Shown piece after piece: positions 46,072-54,822 of a stretch of DNA of 64,000 nt (positions are counted from its first letter, which is position 1; each line of letters begins with the position of its first letter). The stretch comes from Sphingopyxis sp. 2PD (GTDB taxonomy: Bacteria > Pseudomonadota > Alphaproteobacteria > Sphingomonadales > Sphingomonadaceae). Where the stretch lies: positions 1 through 64,000 of the forward strand of contig NZ_SCMU01000003.1 in assembly GCF_005503695.1 (NCBI RefSeq). The letters run 5' to 3'. Position numbers and translations under genes: made by a program. The notes beneath the pieces are model-generated. The model ran no database searches and had not been told where the DNA came from. It worked only from the letters and a program-made list of their open reading frames with translations.

Positions 46072-47148
46072 ATGACCAGCAAGCTGAACACCGTGGGCAT
46101 CATCGGTCTGGCGGCGATTTCAAGTCTCGCCGCCACCCCGGCACTTGCTGCCGGGACGACCGCGGGTACCACGATCACGAATACCGCCACCGTCGACTAT
46201 CAGGTCGGTGGCGTTGCGCAGGGCCAGCAGTCGGCGTCGAACAATTTCACCGTCGACCGCAAGATCAACCTGCTCGTCGAAGAAGTCGGCACGGTCACGA
46301 CCAACGTCGTGCCGGGGCAGACGAACGCCGTCACGACGTTCCAGCTGACCAACAGCTCGAACGAAACGCTCGATTTCGCGCTCGTCGCGTCGCAGATCGT
46401 CGGCGGCACGGCGGCGCACGGTGGGACCGACACCTTCAACGCCACCAACGTACGGATTTACCGCGATAATACGGTAACCGGTACGGTTGGCAGCTGGGAC
46501 GTGGGCGATACCCTGCTCACCGGTTTCGTCGATGAACTGGTCGTCGATACCGCGATCCGCCTGTTCGTCGTCGCCGACATTCCGGCGGGGCTCGCCAATA
46601 ACGCCGTCGCCGGCGTTACCTTGCGCGCCACCGCTCGCGAAGGCGGTACCGCGAGCACCCAGGGCGCTGCGATTACCGAAACGACCGGAGCCAACACGGC
46701 GGGCAAGGACACGGTCTTCGCCGACATCGCGGGCGTGACCGGCGACGCCGCGCGCGATGGTTCGCACAGCGACAATGACGACTATACGGTGCAAACGGCG
46801 ACGCTAGCCGTCGCCAAGAGCAGCCGTGTGATTTCGGATCCGTTCAACGGCACGACAAATCCGAAGCTGATCCCGGGTGCAGTTGTCGAATATTGCATCG
46901 CCGTCGCCAATACAGGCGCCGCGGCTGCGAGCTCGGTGGTGATCAACGATGCCGTGCCGGGCCAGCTGACCTACATTCCGAGTTCGATCCTGCTCGGCGG
47001 CACCTACACCGGTACCGTACCCAGCGGCACGTGCGATTTCAACGGAACGGCGGGCGGCAGTTACACCGCGCCCAACGTGTCGGGCACGATTGCATCGATC
47101 GCAGCGGGCGCCACGAGCACGCTCGTCTTCCGCGCGACGGTCAACTGA
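46072..47148 (+). CDS. Exported DUF11-like repeat protein, third gene of surface cluster
   Basis: A 358-residue protein with a signal peptide (MTSKLNTVGIIGLAAISSLA, ending TPALAA). The mature start GTTITNTATVDYQVGG parallels the first and fourth cluster proteins, followed by NNFTVDRKINLLVEEVGTVT. A C-terminal DUF11-type domain is present (LIPGAVVEYCIAVANTGAAA, then VVINDAVPGQLTYIPSSILL). Ser/Thr/Gly/Asn-rich composition fits a surface-exposed repeat protein. GGAG seven bases before ATG supports the start. Confidence 0.78.
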   Translation: MTSKLNTVGIIGLAAISSLAATPALAAGTTAGTTITNTATVDYQVGGVAQGQQSASNNFTVDRKINLLVEEVGTVTTNVVPGQTNAVTTFQLTNSSNETLDFALVASQIVGGTAAHGGTDTFNATNVRIYRDNTVTGTVGSWDVGDTLLTGFVDELVVDTAIRLFVVADIPAGLANNAVAGVTLRATAREGGTASTQGAAITETTGANTAGKDTVFADIAGVTGDAARDGSHSDNDDYTVQTATLAVAKSSRVISDPFNGTTNPKLIPGAVVEYCIAVANTGAAAASSVVINDAVPGQLTYIPSSILLGGTYTGTVPSGTCDFNGTAGGSYTAPNVSGTIASIAAGATSTLVFRATVN

Positions 47149-47215
47149 TCGGAGAACCGATAGAGCAGCGGGTGCGGCCCAAAAACCGTCTCCCGCTGCT
47201 CCATTCGGGGCTATC

Positions 47216-50200
47216 ATGGCGCTCGGAACCAAATATTTCGGCCTTGTGACCTCCCTGGTCGCGGCAGCCCTGCTGCCTGCGGTTCCCCGGGCAGAAGCGC
47301 AGGTGATCACGAACACCGCTTCGGCGCAGTGGACGCATGACGGGAATCCCGGTCAGGCGCTGTCGAACCGCGTCGATGTCACCGTGGCGCCGCGGCCCCC
47401 CGAACGGCCGACGATTACCACGTACCGCCTGACCAATGGCGGCGGCAACAAATCGGTGCCGCTCGCGCCGACCCAGTGCAGCCGTGCAGGCGGCCCCATC
47501 GCCAACGCCTTGGGCAGCGGCATCGCGAACGGCAGCACCAGTCTGGGCAGCACGAGTAGCACGATCCCGCTCAGCGGGGTTTATGAGGGCATTGCGACCG
47601 CCCCTGCGTCGCTGCAAAGTACCGACAATTTCCGCGCCGGCGAAATGCTCGTCGTCGGGGTCACGCTCGCATCGGCCAATGCCGATCCGCAGGCGCGTGA
47701 CACGCTCGACGTCGTGCTCGAGCTTGAAAATGGCGACCGTGAGCAGATTACGCTGACGGAAACGGCCAACAACAGCGGTGAATTCGTTGGGTTTATTAAC
47801 ACTATCGGCGTCCCACCCGCCGTCGCGCCGGGCGACTGCCGCCTGTCGGTCAATCCGGGCGCAGCGCTGTCGCTGCGCGTCACCGACCAGGCGAACGCCA
47901 GTCTGGTCGCGCTGGCGACGATCAACTTCCTCGTCGATCCCTTCGGCATCGTGTTCGATAGCGGTGACGGCGCGCCCGTTCCGGGCAGCCGCGTCACCAT
48001 CGTCGACGCCGCGACGGGTCAGCCCGCGCAGGTTTTCGGCGACGACGGGGTCTCGAGCTATCCCTCCAGCGTCGTCACCGGCCAGAGTGTCACCGATTCG
48101 GGCGGCACGACCTATAATTTCCCGCCGGGCGACTATCGTTTCCCGTTCGTAGCGCCGGGAAGCTATCGCCTGATCGTCCAGCCGCCGTCGCCGTTCACCG
48201 CGCCGTCGACCTCGAATCCTGCCGATCTGGCGGGATTTCGCCGTCCCGACGACGGCCTGCCATTCGAAATCAGCGGCGCCAGCTATGGCAATCCCTTCAC
48301 GCTGAACAGCCCTGCCCCGGTGCGCGTCGATATTCCGGTCGATCAGCCCGGCCTGCCGATGGTGCTGCGCAAGACGACCTCGACGCAGGTCGCGGTGCCC
48401 GGCGACGTGATCCAGTACCGCATCGAAGTCGCGAACCGCGACGCGCGGCGGAACACCGGCGCCGTGACGGTGAGCGACGTCCTGCCACCCGGCATGCGCC
48501 TGCGCGCCGATACCGTGCGTATCGACGGCGTGCGGGCGACCGCCAATGTCGCCGCCAACGGCCGCGAATTCAGCGTGGTGGTGCCCAGCATCGGCGCATC
48601 GCGGACCGTTTTGCTGACCTATCTGGCCGAAGTCATCGTTTCGGCGCAGCCTGGCAACGCGCTCAACCGCGCCTCGGCCATCGATAACCGCGGTGCAGCG
48701 AGCAACATTGCCGAGGCGACGATCTCGATCAAACGCGACCAGCTTGGCGACCGGATGACGATCATCGGGCGCATCACCGACGGCGGTTGCACGGTCGATC
48801 CGCGCAAGGCCGACGGCATCGCAGGCGTCCGCGTGATGCTCCAGGACGGCAGCTACACCGTCACCGACGAAGATGGCCGCTATCACTTCGAAGGCGTACG
48901 CCCCGGCCTCCACGTCGTCCAGATCGATCCGTCGACGCTGCCGCTCGATCGCAGCGCAATCGATTGCGCCCGATCGACGCAAAGCGCGGGCAGTGCCATC
49001 TCGCGCTTTGTCGAAGGCCGCGGCGGAGCGCTCAAGCGCGCCGATTTCCGCGCCGTCGCCAGCGCGCCGCGGGCAGCGGCTAAAACCGCGGCCGTTGCCG
49101 CGCCGGTGGTCCTCAGCGACCCCGAGGCCGCCGGGGCCGGTCGCGACTGGCTCGCTGGACAAACCCCCGGCATTGCGTGGCTGTTTCCCGCCACCGATCA
49201 CAATCCGCGCTCAAAGGCGATCCGCGCCGCGATCAAGCACGCGCCGGGTCAGACGGTCACGCTGCGCGTCAATGGCAAGGCCGCCGATCCTTTGGCCTTT
49301 GAAGGCACCAGCAAGTCCGCCGACGGCAGCGTCGCGGTCAGCCTGTGGCGCGGGCTCGAAATTCGCGAGGGCGAAAACCGCCTGATCGCCGAGGTCAAGG
49401 ATGTGAACGGCGTTATCATCGAGACACTGGAGCGCGATGTTCACTATTCGATCACGCCGATGCGGGCCAGTCTGGTACGCGAACGCTCGGTGCTGGTCGC
49501 CGACGGCGTTACGCGCCCTGTGATCGCGGTGCGGCTGACCGATCGCGACGGCAAGCCCGTGCGCGCCGGGCTGACGGGCGATTTCAGCGTCCCTGCCCCC
49601 TATTATCCGGCGGTCGAGGCCGATGCGCAGCAGGCGCGCCAGCTCGCCGGGCTCGAGCGCGCCCAGCCGCTTTGGAAGATCGATGGCGATGACGGCATCG
49701 CCTACATCGAACTCGAACCAACGACCGCGTCGGGCACGCTGGCGATGGATTTCATCTTCCGCGACGACAAGGTGGTGCGCAAGCAGACGATCGAAACCTG
49801 GCTCGATCCGGGCGATCGCCCGTGGACCGTCGTCGGCTTTGCCGCCGGGACGCTCGGCTACAACACGCTCGACGATCGCATGGAACCGGTTGCGGAAACG
49901 CTCGACGATCTGAACGCCGATGCGCGCCTCGCGCTCTATGCCAAGGGCCGCGTGCGCGGCAAATGGCTGATGACGCTGGCCTACGACAGCGACAAGGAGC
50001 AGGATGACGCCCGCTTCGGCGGCGTGATCGATCCGCGCGCCTATTACACCATCTATGCCGATCGCAACGAGACGCGTTACGATGCGGCGTCGGTGCGCAA
50101 GCTCTACCTCCGCCTGGAGCGCCCGCAATTCTATGCGATGTTCGGCGATATCGAGACCGGCATTTCGGAGCCCGAGCTCGCACGGTACCAGCGCGCGCTC

Positions 50201-52369
50201 AACGGCGGCAAAGCCGAATATCGGGGCCGCAATTTCGCCGCGACCGCGTTCGTCGCCGATACCCCCTATCGGTTCCGCCGCGACGAAATCCAGGGCAACG
50301 GCCTGACCGGGCCGTATCAGCTCGGCGCGCGCGATATCCTGCCCAACAGCGAACGCATCGTCATTGAAACGCGCGATCGCCTGCGCAGCGAGCGCATTGT
50401 TGACAGTGTCAGCATGACGCGCCACGTCGATTATGACATCGACTATCTGTCCGGCACGATCCGCTTCCGCAGCCCGGTGCTCAGCCGCTCGTCGGATCTC
50501 GATCCGCAGTTCATCGTCGCCGAATATGAGGTCGATGGCGTCGGACAGCGCGTGCTCAACGCCGGAGGGCGCGTCAGCTACCAGTCGAATGACGAAAAAC
50601 TGCGGGTCGGCGCGACCTTCATCCATGACGAAGACGGCAACGCCAAGACCAACCTCGGCGGCGTGGACGCGCGCTATCGGCCGAATATCGACACCGAAGT
50701 TCGCGCCGAACTGGCGGTCAGCGATGCCAAGTCGGCTAATGGCGGCAATGCCGCGGTCGGCACCGCCAAGGCATGGCTGATCGAAGCCGAACATCACAGC
50801 AGCAACGCAGACTTCCTCGCCTACGTCCGCGAGCGCGAGAGCGGCTTTGGCGCGGGCCAGCTCAACCGCGGCGAGAATGGCACGCGCAAATTCGGGGTCG
50901 ATGCCCGGCTGCGCGCCGCTCGCACCCTGTCGCTGACCGCCAGCGCTTGGCAGGAAGACTATCTGGATACCGGCGCCCGTCGCCGCGCCGCGCGGGCGCT
51001 GGCCGAATATGACAATGGCACGACGGTGGCGCGTGCCGGATTGACCCACGCCGACGACCGGCTGTCGGACGGTACGCGCAACCGTTCGAACATCGTCCAG
51101 TTCGGCGCGACGCAGCGGCTGTTCGAAAAACGCCTCGAACTCGACGCGCAGACCGAATTTGCGCTGGGCGGCAAGGATGCGAGCATCGATTTCCCGACCC
51201 GCCACCGTCTCGGTGCGCGCTTTGCGATCCATCGCGACGCTAATCTGGTCGGCAGCTATGAAATCGCCGACGGCGATACCATCAAGGCGCGCACCGCGCG
51301 GCTCGGGTTCGACCTGGCCCCCTGGTCGGGCGCGCGCTTGCTCGCCACCGCGAACCAGCAAGAGATCGGCGAATATGGTCCGCGCAGCTTTGCCGCCTAT
51401 GGCCTGTCGCAGTCGCTGAAGCTCGGCGAGCGCTGGTCGGTCGATGTGTCGGTCGACGGCAATCGCACCCTTGGCGGGATCCGAGCGAGCGATGTTATCA
51501 ATGTTAACCAGCCGGTGGCTTCGGGCGGATTCCTTGGTGACAACGGGACGCTGACCGAGGATTTCCTCGCGATCAGCACCGGCGCGACCTATCGCGCCGA
51601 TCGCTGGACCTTGACCGGGCGCGCCGAATATCGCGACGGTGAAATCGCCAATCGCTACGGGCTGACGGTGGGCGGTCTCCGCCAGCTCGGCGAAGGCCGC
51701 GCGCTCGGCGCGCTGTTCACCTACGCCAAAGCCAGCGGCAGCGGCACGATCCCGACGACCGAGGTCATCAATTTCGAGATGAGCTGGGCGCACCGCCCGG
51801 CGAATTCCGCCATTTCGTGGCTCAACAAGAGCGAGTTCCGTTCGGACAAGGTTCGCGACGCCATCGCAGGCCAGCCCGGCCCGATCGGCGGCGGCGCGCT
51901 GACGATCGACGGCGATGCGACCAGCCGCCGCCTGCTCAACAGCCTGTCGGTCAACTGGACGCCGCTAGGCGACCGCGAAAGCCGCGGTGACGCGGGTCGT
52001 ATGTGGTATGAACGCGGCGAATTCGGTTTCTTCTGGGGGACGCGCTATAATTTCGACAAGTTCGGCGCTGATGACGTCAAGGGTTGGTCGAACCTGATCG
52101 GCGCCGATTTCCGCTTCAACCTCGGCGAGCATGTCGACGTCGGCGCGTCGGGAACCGTGCGCGTCGGCACCGATGCTGACACTGTTAACTGGGCGGGCGG
52201 GCCGACCGTGACGCTGGCGCCGATGAAGAATGCGAACATCACCTTCGGCTATAATTTCGCGGGTTTCCACGACCGCGATTTCGAAGACGCGCGCTATTCG
52301 CGCTCGGGCGCCTATGTGACGTTCAAGCTGAAGTTTGACCAGACAAGCTTTGCCGGGCTGGGGCTCTAA
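47216..52369 (+). CDS. Giant outer-membrane protein with DUF11 domain and C-terminal barrel
   Basis: A 1717-residue protein. Signal peptide about 1-28 (ending RAEAQ), then the shared ITNTASAQW motif. Rough domain order: unassigned beta-rich region 40-370; DUF11-like domain about 378-505 (VAVPGDVIQYRIEVANRDAR, VTVSDVLPPGMRL); carboxypeptidase-regulatory/SdrD-B-like domain about 518-578 (GVRVMLQDGSYTVTDEDGRY); Big-1-like domain about 741-865 (VIAVRLTDRDGKPVRAGLTG); then about 845 residues of alternating strands typical of an outer-membrane barrel, including HVDYDIDYLSGTIRFRSPVL. The end is TFKLKFDQTSFAGLGL, so the last aromatic is five residues from the terminus. Start 47216 was chosen for the signal peptide. 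Confidence 0.82.
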   Translation: MALGTKYFGLVTSLVAAALLPAVPRAEAQVITNTASAQWTHDGNPGQALSNRVDVTVAPRPPERPTITTYRLTNGGGNKSVPLAPTQCSRAGGPIANALGSGIANGSTSLGSTSSTIPLSGVYEGIATAPASLQSTDNFRAGEMLVVGVTLASANADPQARDTLDVVLELENGDREQITLTETANNSGEFVGFINTIGVPPAVAPGDCRLSVNPGAALSLRVTDQANASLVALATINFLVDPFGIVFDSGDGAPVPGSRVTIVDAATGQPAQVFGDDGVSSYPSSVVTGQSVTDSGGTTYNFPPGDYRFPFVAPGSYRLIVQPPSPFTAPSTSNPADLAGFRRPDDGLPFEISGASYGNPFTLNSPAPVRVDIPVDQPGLPMVLRKTTSTQVAVPGDVIQYRIEVANRDARRNTGAVTVSDVLPPGMRLRADTVRIDGVRATANVAANGREFSVVVPSIGASRTVLLTYLAEVIVSAQPGNALNRASAIDNRGAASNIAEATISIKRDQLGDRMTIIGRITDGGCTVDPRKADGIAGVRVMLQDGSYTVTDEDGRYHFEGVRPGLHVVQIDPSTLPLDRSAIDCARSTQSAGSAISRFVEGRGGALKRADFRAVASAPRAAAKTAAVAAPVVLSDPEAAGAGRDWLAGQTPGIAWLFPATDHNPRSKAIRAAIKHAPGQTVTLRVNGKAADPLAFEGTSKSADGSVAVSLWRGLEIREGENRLIAEVKDVNGVIIETLERDVHYSITPMRASLVRERSVLVADGVTRPVIAVRLTDRDGKPVRAGLTGDFSVPAPYYPAVEADAQQARQLAGLERAQPLWKIDGDDGIAYIELEPTTASGTLAMDFIFRDDKVVRKQTIETWLDPGDRPWTVVGFAAGTLGYNTLDDRMEPVAETLDDLNADARLALYAKGRVRGKWLMTLAYDSDKEQDDARFGGVIDPRAYYTIYADRNETRYDAASVRKLYLRLERPQFYAMFGDIETGISEPELARYQRALNGGKAEYRGRNFAATAFVADTPYRFRRDEIQGNGLTGPYQLGARDILPNSERIVIETRDRLRSERIVDSVSMTRHVDYDIDYLSGTIRFRSPVLSRSSDLDPQFIVAEYEVDGVGQRVLNAGGRVSYQSNDEKLRVGATFIHDEDGNAKTNLGGVDARYRPNIDTEVRAELAVSDAKSANGGNAAVGTAKAWLIEAEHHSSNADFLAYVRERESGFGAGQLNRGENGTRKFGVDARLRAARTLSLTASAWQEDYLDTGARRRAARALAEYDNGTTVARAGLTHADDRLSDGTRNRSNIVQFGATQRLFEKRLELDAQTEFALGGKDASIDFPTRHRLGARFAIHRDANLVGSYEIADGDTIKARTARLGFDLAPWSGARLLATANQQEIGEYGPRSFAAYGLSQSLKLGERWSVDVSVDGNRTLGGIRASDVINVNQPVASGGFLGDNGTLTEDFLAISTGATYRADRWTLTGRAEYRDGEIANRYGLTVGGLRQLGEGRALGALFTYAKASGSGTIPTTEVINFEMSWAHRPANSAISWLNKSEFRSDKVRDAIAGQPGPIGGGALTIDGDATSRRLLNSLSVNWTPLGDRESRGDAGRMWYERGEFGFFWGTRYNFDKFGADDVKGWSNLIGADFRFNLGEHVDVGASGTVRVGTDADTVNWAGGPTVTLAPMKNANITFGYNFAGFHDRDFEDARYSRSGAYVTFKLKFDQTSFAGLGL

Positions 52370-52382
52370 ACCTACACCCACC

Positions 52383-52461
52383 CCGTTCGTGTCGAGCGAA
52401 GTCGAGACACGTGAAGGCATATACGACCTCGACGTGTCTCGACTACGCTGGACACAAACGG
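52383..52461. repeat. Palindromic intergenic repeat after the surface cluster
   Basis: Two 30-base inverted arms (52383-52412 and 52432-52461) with a few differences, core GTCGAGACACGT, lie between the giant cluster gene and the convergent E2 gene. This type of repeat is scattered in sphingomonad genomes and could serve as a bidirectional terminator. Confidence 0.8.
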
Positions 52462-52477
52462 ATGTTGGTTAGGCTTA

Positions 52478-53776
52478 TCAGTCCGCGAACAGCAGAACCG
52501 GCGTCTCAACCAGCTTTTTCAGCGCCTGGACATAGCTCGCGGCATCCCAGCCATCGACGACCCGGTGGTCGCAGCTGATCGACAGGTTCATCAGCTTGGC
52601 GCGGCGAATGTCGTCGCCGTCGAAAACCGGGCGTTCGACAATCTTGTTCGGGCCGATAATCGCGACCTCGGGCCGGTTGATCACTGGCGTCGTCGCAATA
52701 CCGCCGAGCGGGCCGAGCGAAGTGATCGTCAGCGTCGATCCCGACAGTTCGTCAACCTTCGCCTTTCCGGTCCGCGCAGCCTCAGCCAATCGGCTGATTT
52801 CGCTCGCCAGTTGCCAGACATTCTTGTCCTGCGCGTCGCGGATCACGGGGACCATCAGTCCCGCATCGGTCTGCGTCGCCATGCCCAGATGCACCGCGCC
52901 GTAGCGCGTCACGACGCCCGCTTCATCGTCATAGCGCGCGTTGATCATCGGAAACTGCGGAATCGTGCGGCAAATCGCTACAATTAGGAAAGGTAACATC
53001 GTCAACTTTGGCCGCTGACCGCGATTGGCGTTCAAATCGGCGCGCATTTCTTCCAGCGCGGTGACGTCCATTTCCTCGACATAGGTGAAATGCGGGATCG
53101 CGCGTTTCGACGCTGCCATGTTCTCGGCAATCTTGCGGCGCATGCCGATCACCTTGATCGGCTCGTCGGCGCGCGCGCGGCTGGCACCGGGACTGTGATA
53201 GCCTTGCCCGCCGCTATAGCGCAGAAATGCGTCGAGATCGGCATGGCGGATGCGGTCGCCGTCGCACTGCACCTGCCCCAGATCGATCCCCAAATCCTTC
53301 GCGCGAGCGCGAACGGCGGGGGATGCAAGGACTTTGGCGTCGTGGTGGACAGCGACAGCCGGGGCCGCCGGAGCGGCTGACGTTTCGGAAGGCTTTTCGG
53401 CTGGTTTCGGCGCCTCAGCGGCCGATGTTAACTCTGTTACCTTGGGTTCAGGCTCGGAATCCGACCCCGGAGTTTCGGCTTCGATCTGCACTTCGACCGC
53501 GGTGTCCACCGGCGGCGCATCAATCTCACCTTCGCCATCAGTTTCGATCACCGCCAGCGTCGATCCGATCGCAATCAGGTCGCCGACCTCGCCGGCCAGC
53601 TCGACGACGATCCCCGAGACCGGCGATTCCATCTCGACGGTCGCCTTGTCGGTCATCATGTCGGCCAGCTGCGCGTCTTCCTCAACGCGTTCGCCTACAC
53701 GCACGTGCCAGGCGACGATTTCGGCCTCGGCGATACCTTCGCCAATGTCGGGCAGACGGAATGAATAGCGGGCCAT
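52478..53776 (-). CDS. bkdB: Branched-chain 2-oxoacid dehydrogenase E2 (dihydrolipoamide acyltransferase)
   Basis: Acyltransferase core of the branched-chain 2-oxoacid dehydrogenase complex, 432 residues. One N-terminal lipoyl domain (lipoyl Lys in DMMTDKATVEM), a Pro/Ala/Glu linker, a peripheral-subunit-binding domain (ASPAVRARAKDLGIDLGQV) and a catalytic domain with DHRVVDGWDAASYV. Start MARYSFRLPDIGEG is six bases after the E1-beta stop. Confidence 0.9.
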   Translation of the reverse strand: MARYSFRLPDIGEGIAEAEIVAWHVRVGERVEEDAQLADMMTDKATVEMESPVSGIVVELAGEVGDLIAIGSTLAVIETDGEGEIDAPPVDTAVEVQIEAETPGSDSEPEPKVTELTSAAEAPKPAEKPSETSAAPAAPAVAVHHDAKVLASPAVRARAKDLGIDLGQVQCDGDRIRHADLDAFLRYSGGQGYHSPGASRARADEPIKVIGMRRKIAENMAASKRAIPHFTYVEEMDVTALEEMRADLNANRGQRPKLTMLPFLIVAICRTIPQFPMINARYDDEAGVVTRYGAVHLGMATQTDAGLMVPVIRDAQDKNVWQLASEISRLAEAARTGKAKVDELSGSTLTITSLGPLGGIATTPVINRPEVAIIGPNKIVERPVFDGDDIRRAKLMNLSISCDHRVVDGWDAASYVQALKKLVETPVLLFAD

Positions 53777-53781
53777 TGGCG

Positions 53782-54822
53782 TCAGTCCTTCAAAATCTTG
53801 GTCAGCGCGGTCGCGATGCGGACCGGACCGGGGAAATACGCCCATTCCAGGCTGTGCGGATAGGGGGTGTCAAAGCCGGTGACGCGCTCGACCGGCGCTT
53901 CGAGGTGGTAAAAGCAGCGTTCCTGTACCAGCGCGGCCAGTTCGGCGCCAAAACCCGAGGTGCGCGTCGCTTCGTGGATCACCAGACAGCGCCCGGTCTT
54001 CTTCACCGATGCCTCGATCGCGTCGATATCGAGCGGAAGAAGCGTCCTAAGATCAATGATTTCTGCATCGACCTTCAATTCTTCCACAATAGTTTTCACG
54101 ACGTGGACCATGGTACCATAGGCGAGCACGGTCAGCGCCTCGCCCTCGCGCACCGTCGCGGCCTTCCCAAGCTCGATCCGATAATGCCCCTCGGGCACCG
54201 CGCTCGCCGCGTGTTTGGACCATGGCTCGACCGGGCGGTCATAATAGCCGCTGAACGGACCGTTATAGATGCGCTTGGGTTCGAGGAAGACGACCGGATC
54301 ATTGTCCTCGATCGCCGCGATCAACAGGCCTTTTGCGTCGTAAGGATTGGAGGGGATCACAGTTTTCACGCCGCAAATATGCGTCATGATCGATTCGGGC
54401 GACTGGCTGTGCGTCTGGCCGCCGAAAATGCCGCCGCCGAACGGCGTCCGAACCGTCATCGGACAGATGAAATCAGCCGCGGAGCGATAGCGCAGCCGCG
54501 CCGCTTCGCTGACCAGCTGGTCGAGCCCGGGGTATATGTAGTCGGCGAACTGGATTTCGGGGACCGGACGCAGGCCATAGGCGCCCATGCCGACCGCGAC
54601 CCCGATAATCCCGCATTCGTTGATCGGCGTATCGAAAACGCGCGTTTTCCCGTGTTTTTTCTGCAATCCAGCAGTCGCGCGGAACACGCCGCCGAAAAAG
54701 CCGACGTCCTCGCCCATCACCACGACATTGCTGTCGCGTTCGAGCATCACGTCCATCGCGCTGTTGATCGCCTCGATCATGTTCATGGTCTTGGTCGCAG
54801 TCATCGTGTCGGCGCTCATCAT
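53782..54822 (-). CDS. bkdA2: Branched-chain 2-oxoacid dehydrogenase E1 beta subunit
   Basis: Transketolase-like beta subunit of E1, 346 residues. Features: VVVMGEDVGFFGGVFRATAG, TPINECGIIGVAVGMGAYGL, and LIDLRTLLPLD-like stretch (EIIDLRTLLPLDIDAIEASV). Tandem ATG codons at 54822 and 54819 overlap the E1-alpha stop, so the two are coupled. The longer in-frame reading to 55047 runs through E1-alpha and is rejected. Confidence 0.92.
   Translation of the reverse strand: MMSADTMTATKTMNMIEAINSAMDVMLERDSNVVVMGEDVGFFGGVFRATAGLQKKHGKTRVFDTPINECGIIGVAVGMGAYGLRPVPEIQFADYIYPGLDQLVSEAARLRYRSAADFICPMTVRTPFGGGIFGGQTHSQSPESIMTHICGVKTVIPSNPYDAKGLLIAAIEDNDPVVFLEPKRIYNGPFSGYYDRPVEPWSKHAASAVPEGHYRIELGKAATVREGEALTVLAYGTMVHVVKTIVEELKVDAEIIDLRTLLPLDIDAIEASVKKTGRCLVIHEATRTSGFGAELAALVQERCFYHLEAPVERVTGFDTPYPHSLEWAYFPGPVRIATALTKILKD

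Noticed and set aside
49211-51793. 860-codon open frame on the minus strand opposite the giant barrel protein
   Set aside because: Repeats of Arg/Ala/Asp without signal, domain or ribosome site; the plus-strand frame has clear domains and a signal peptide.
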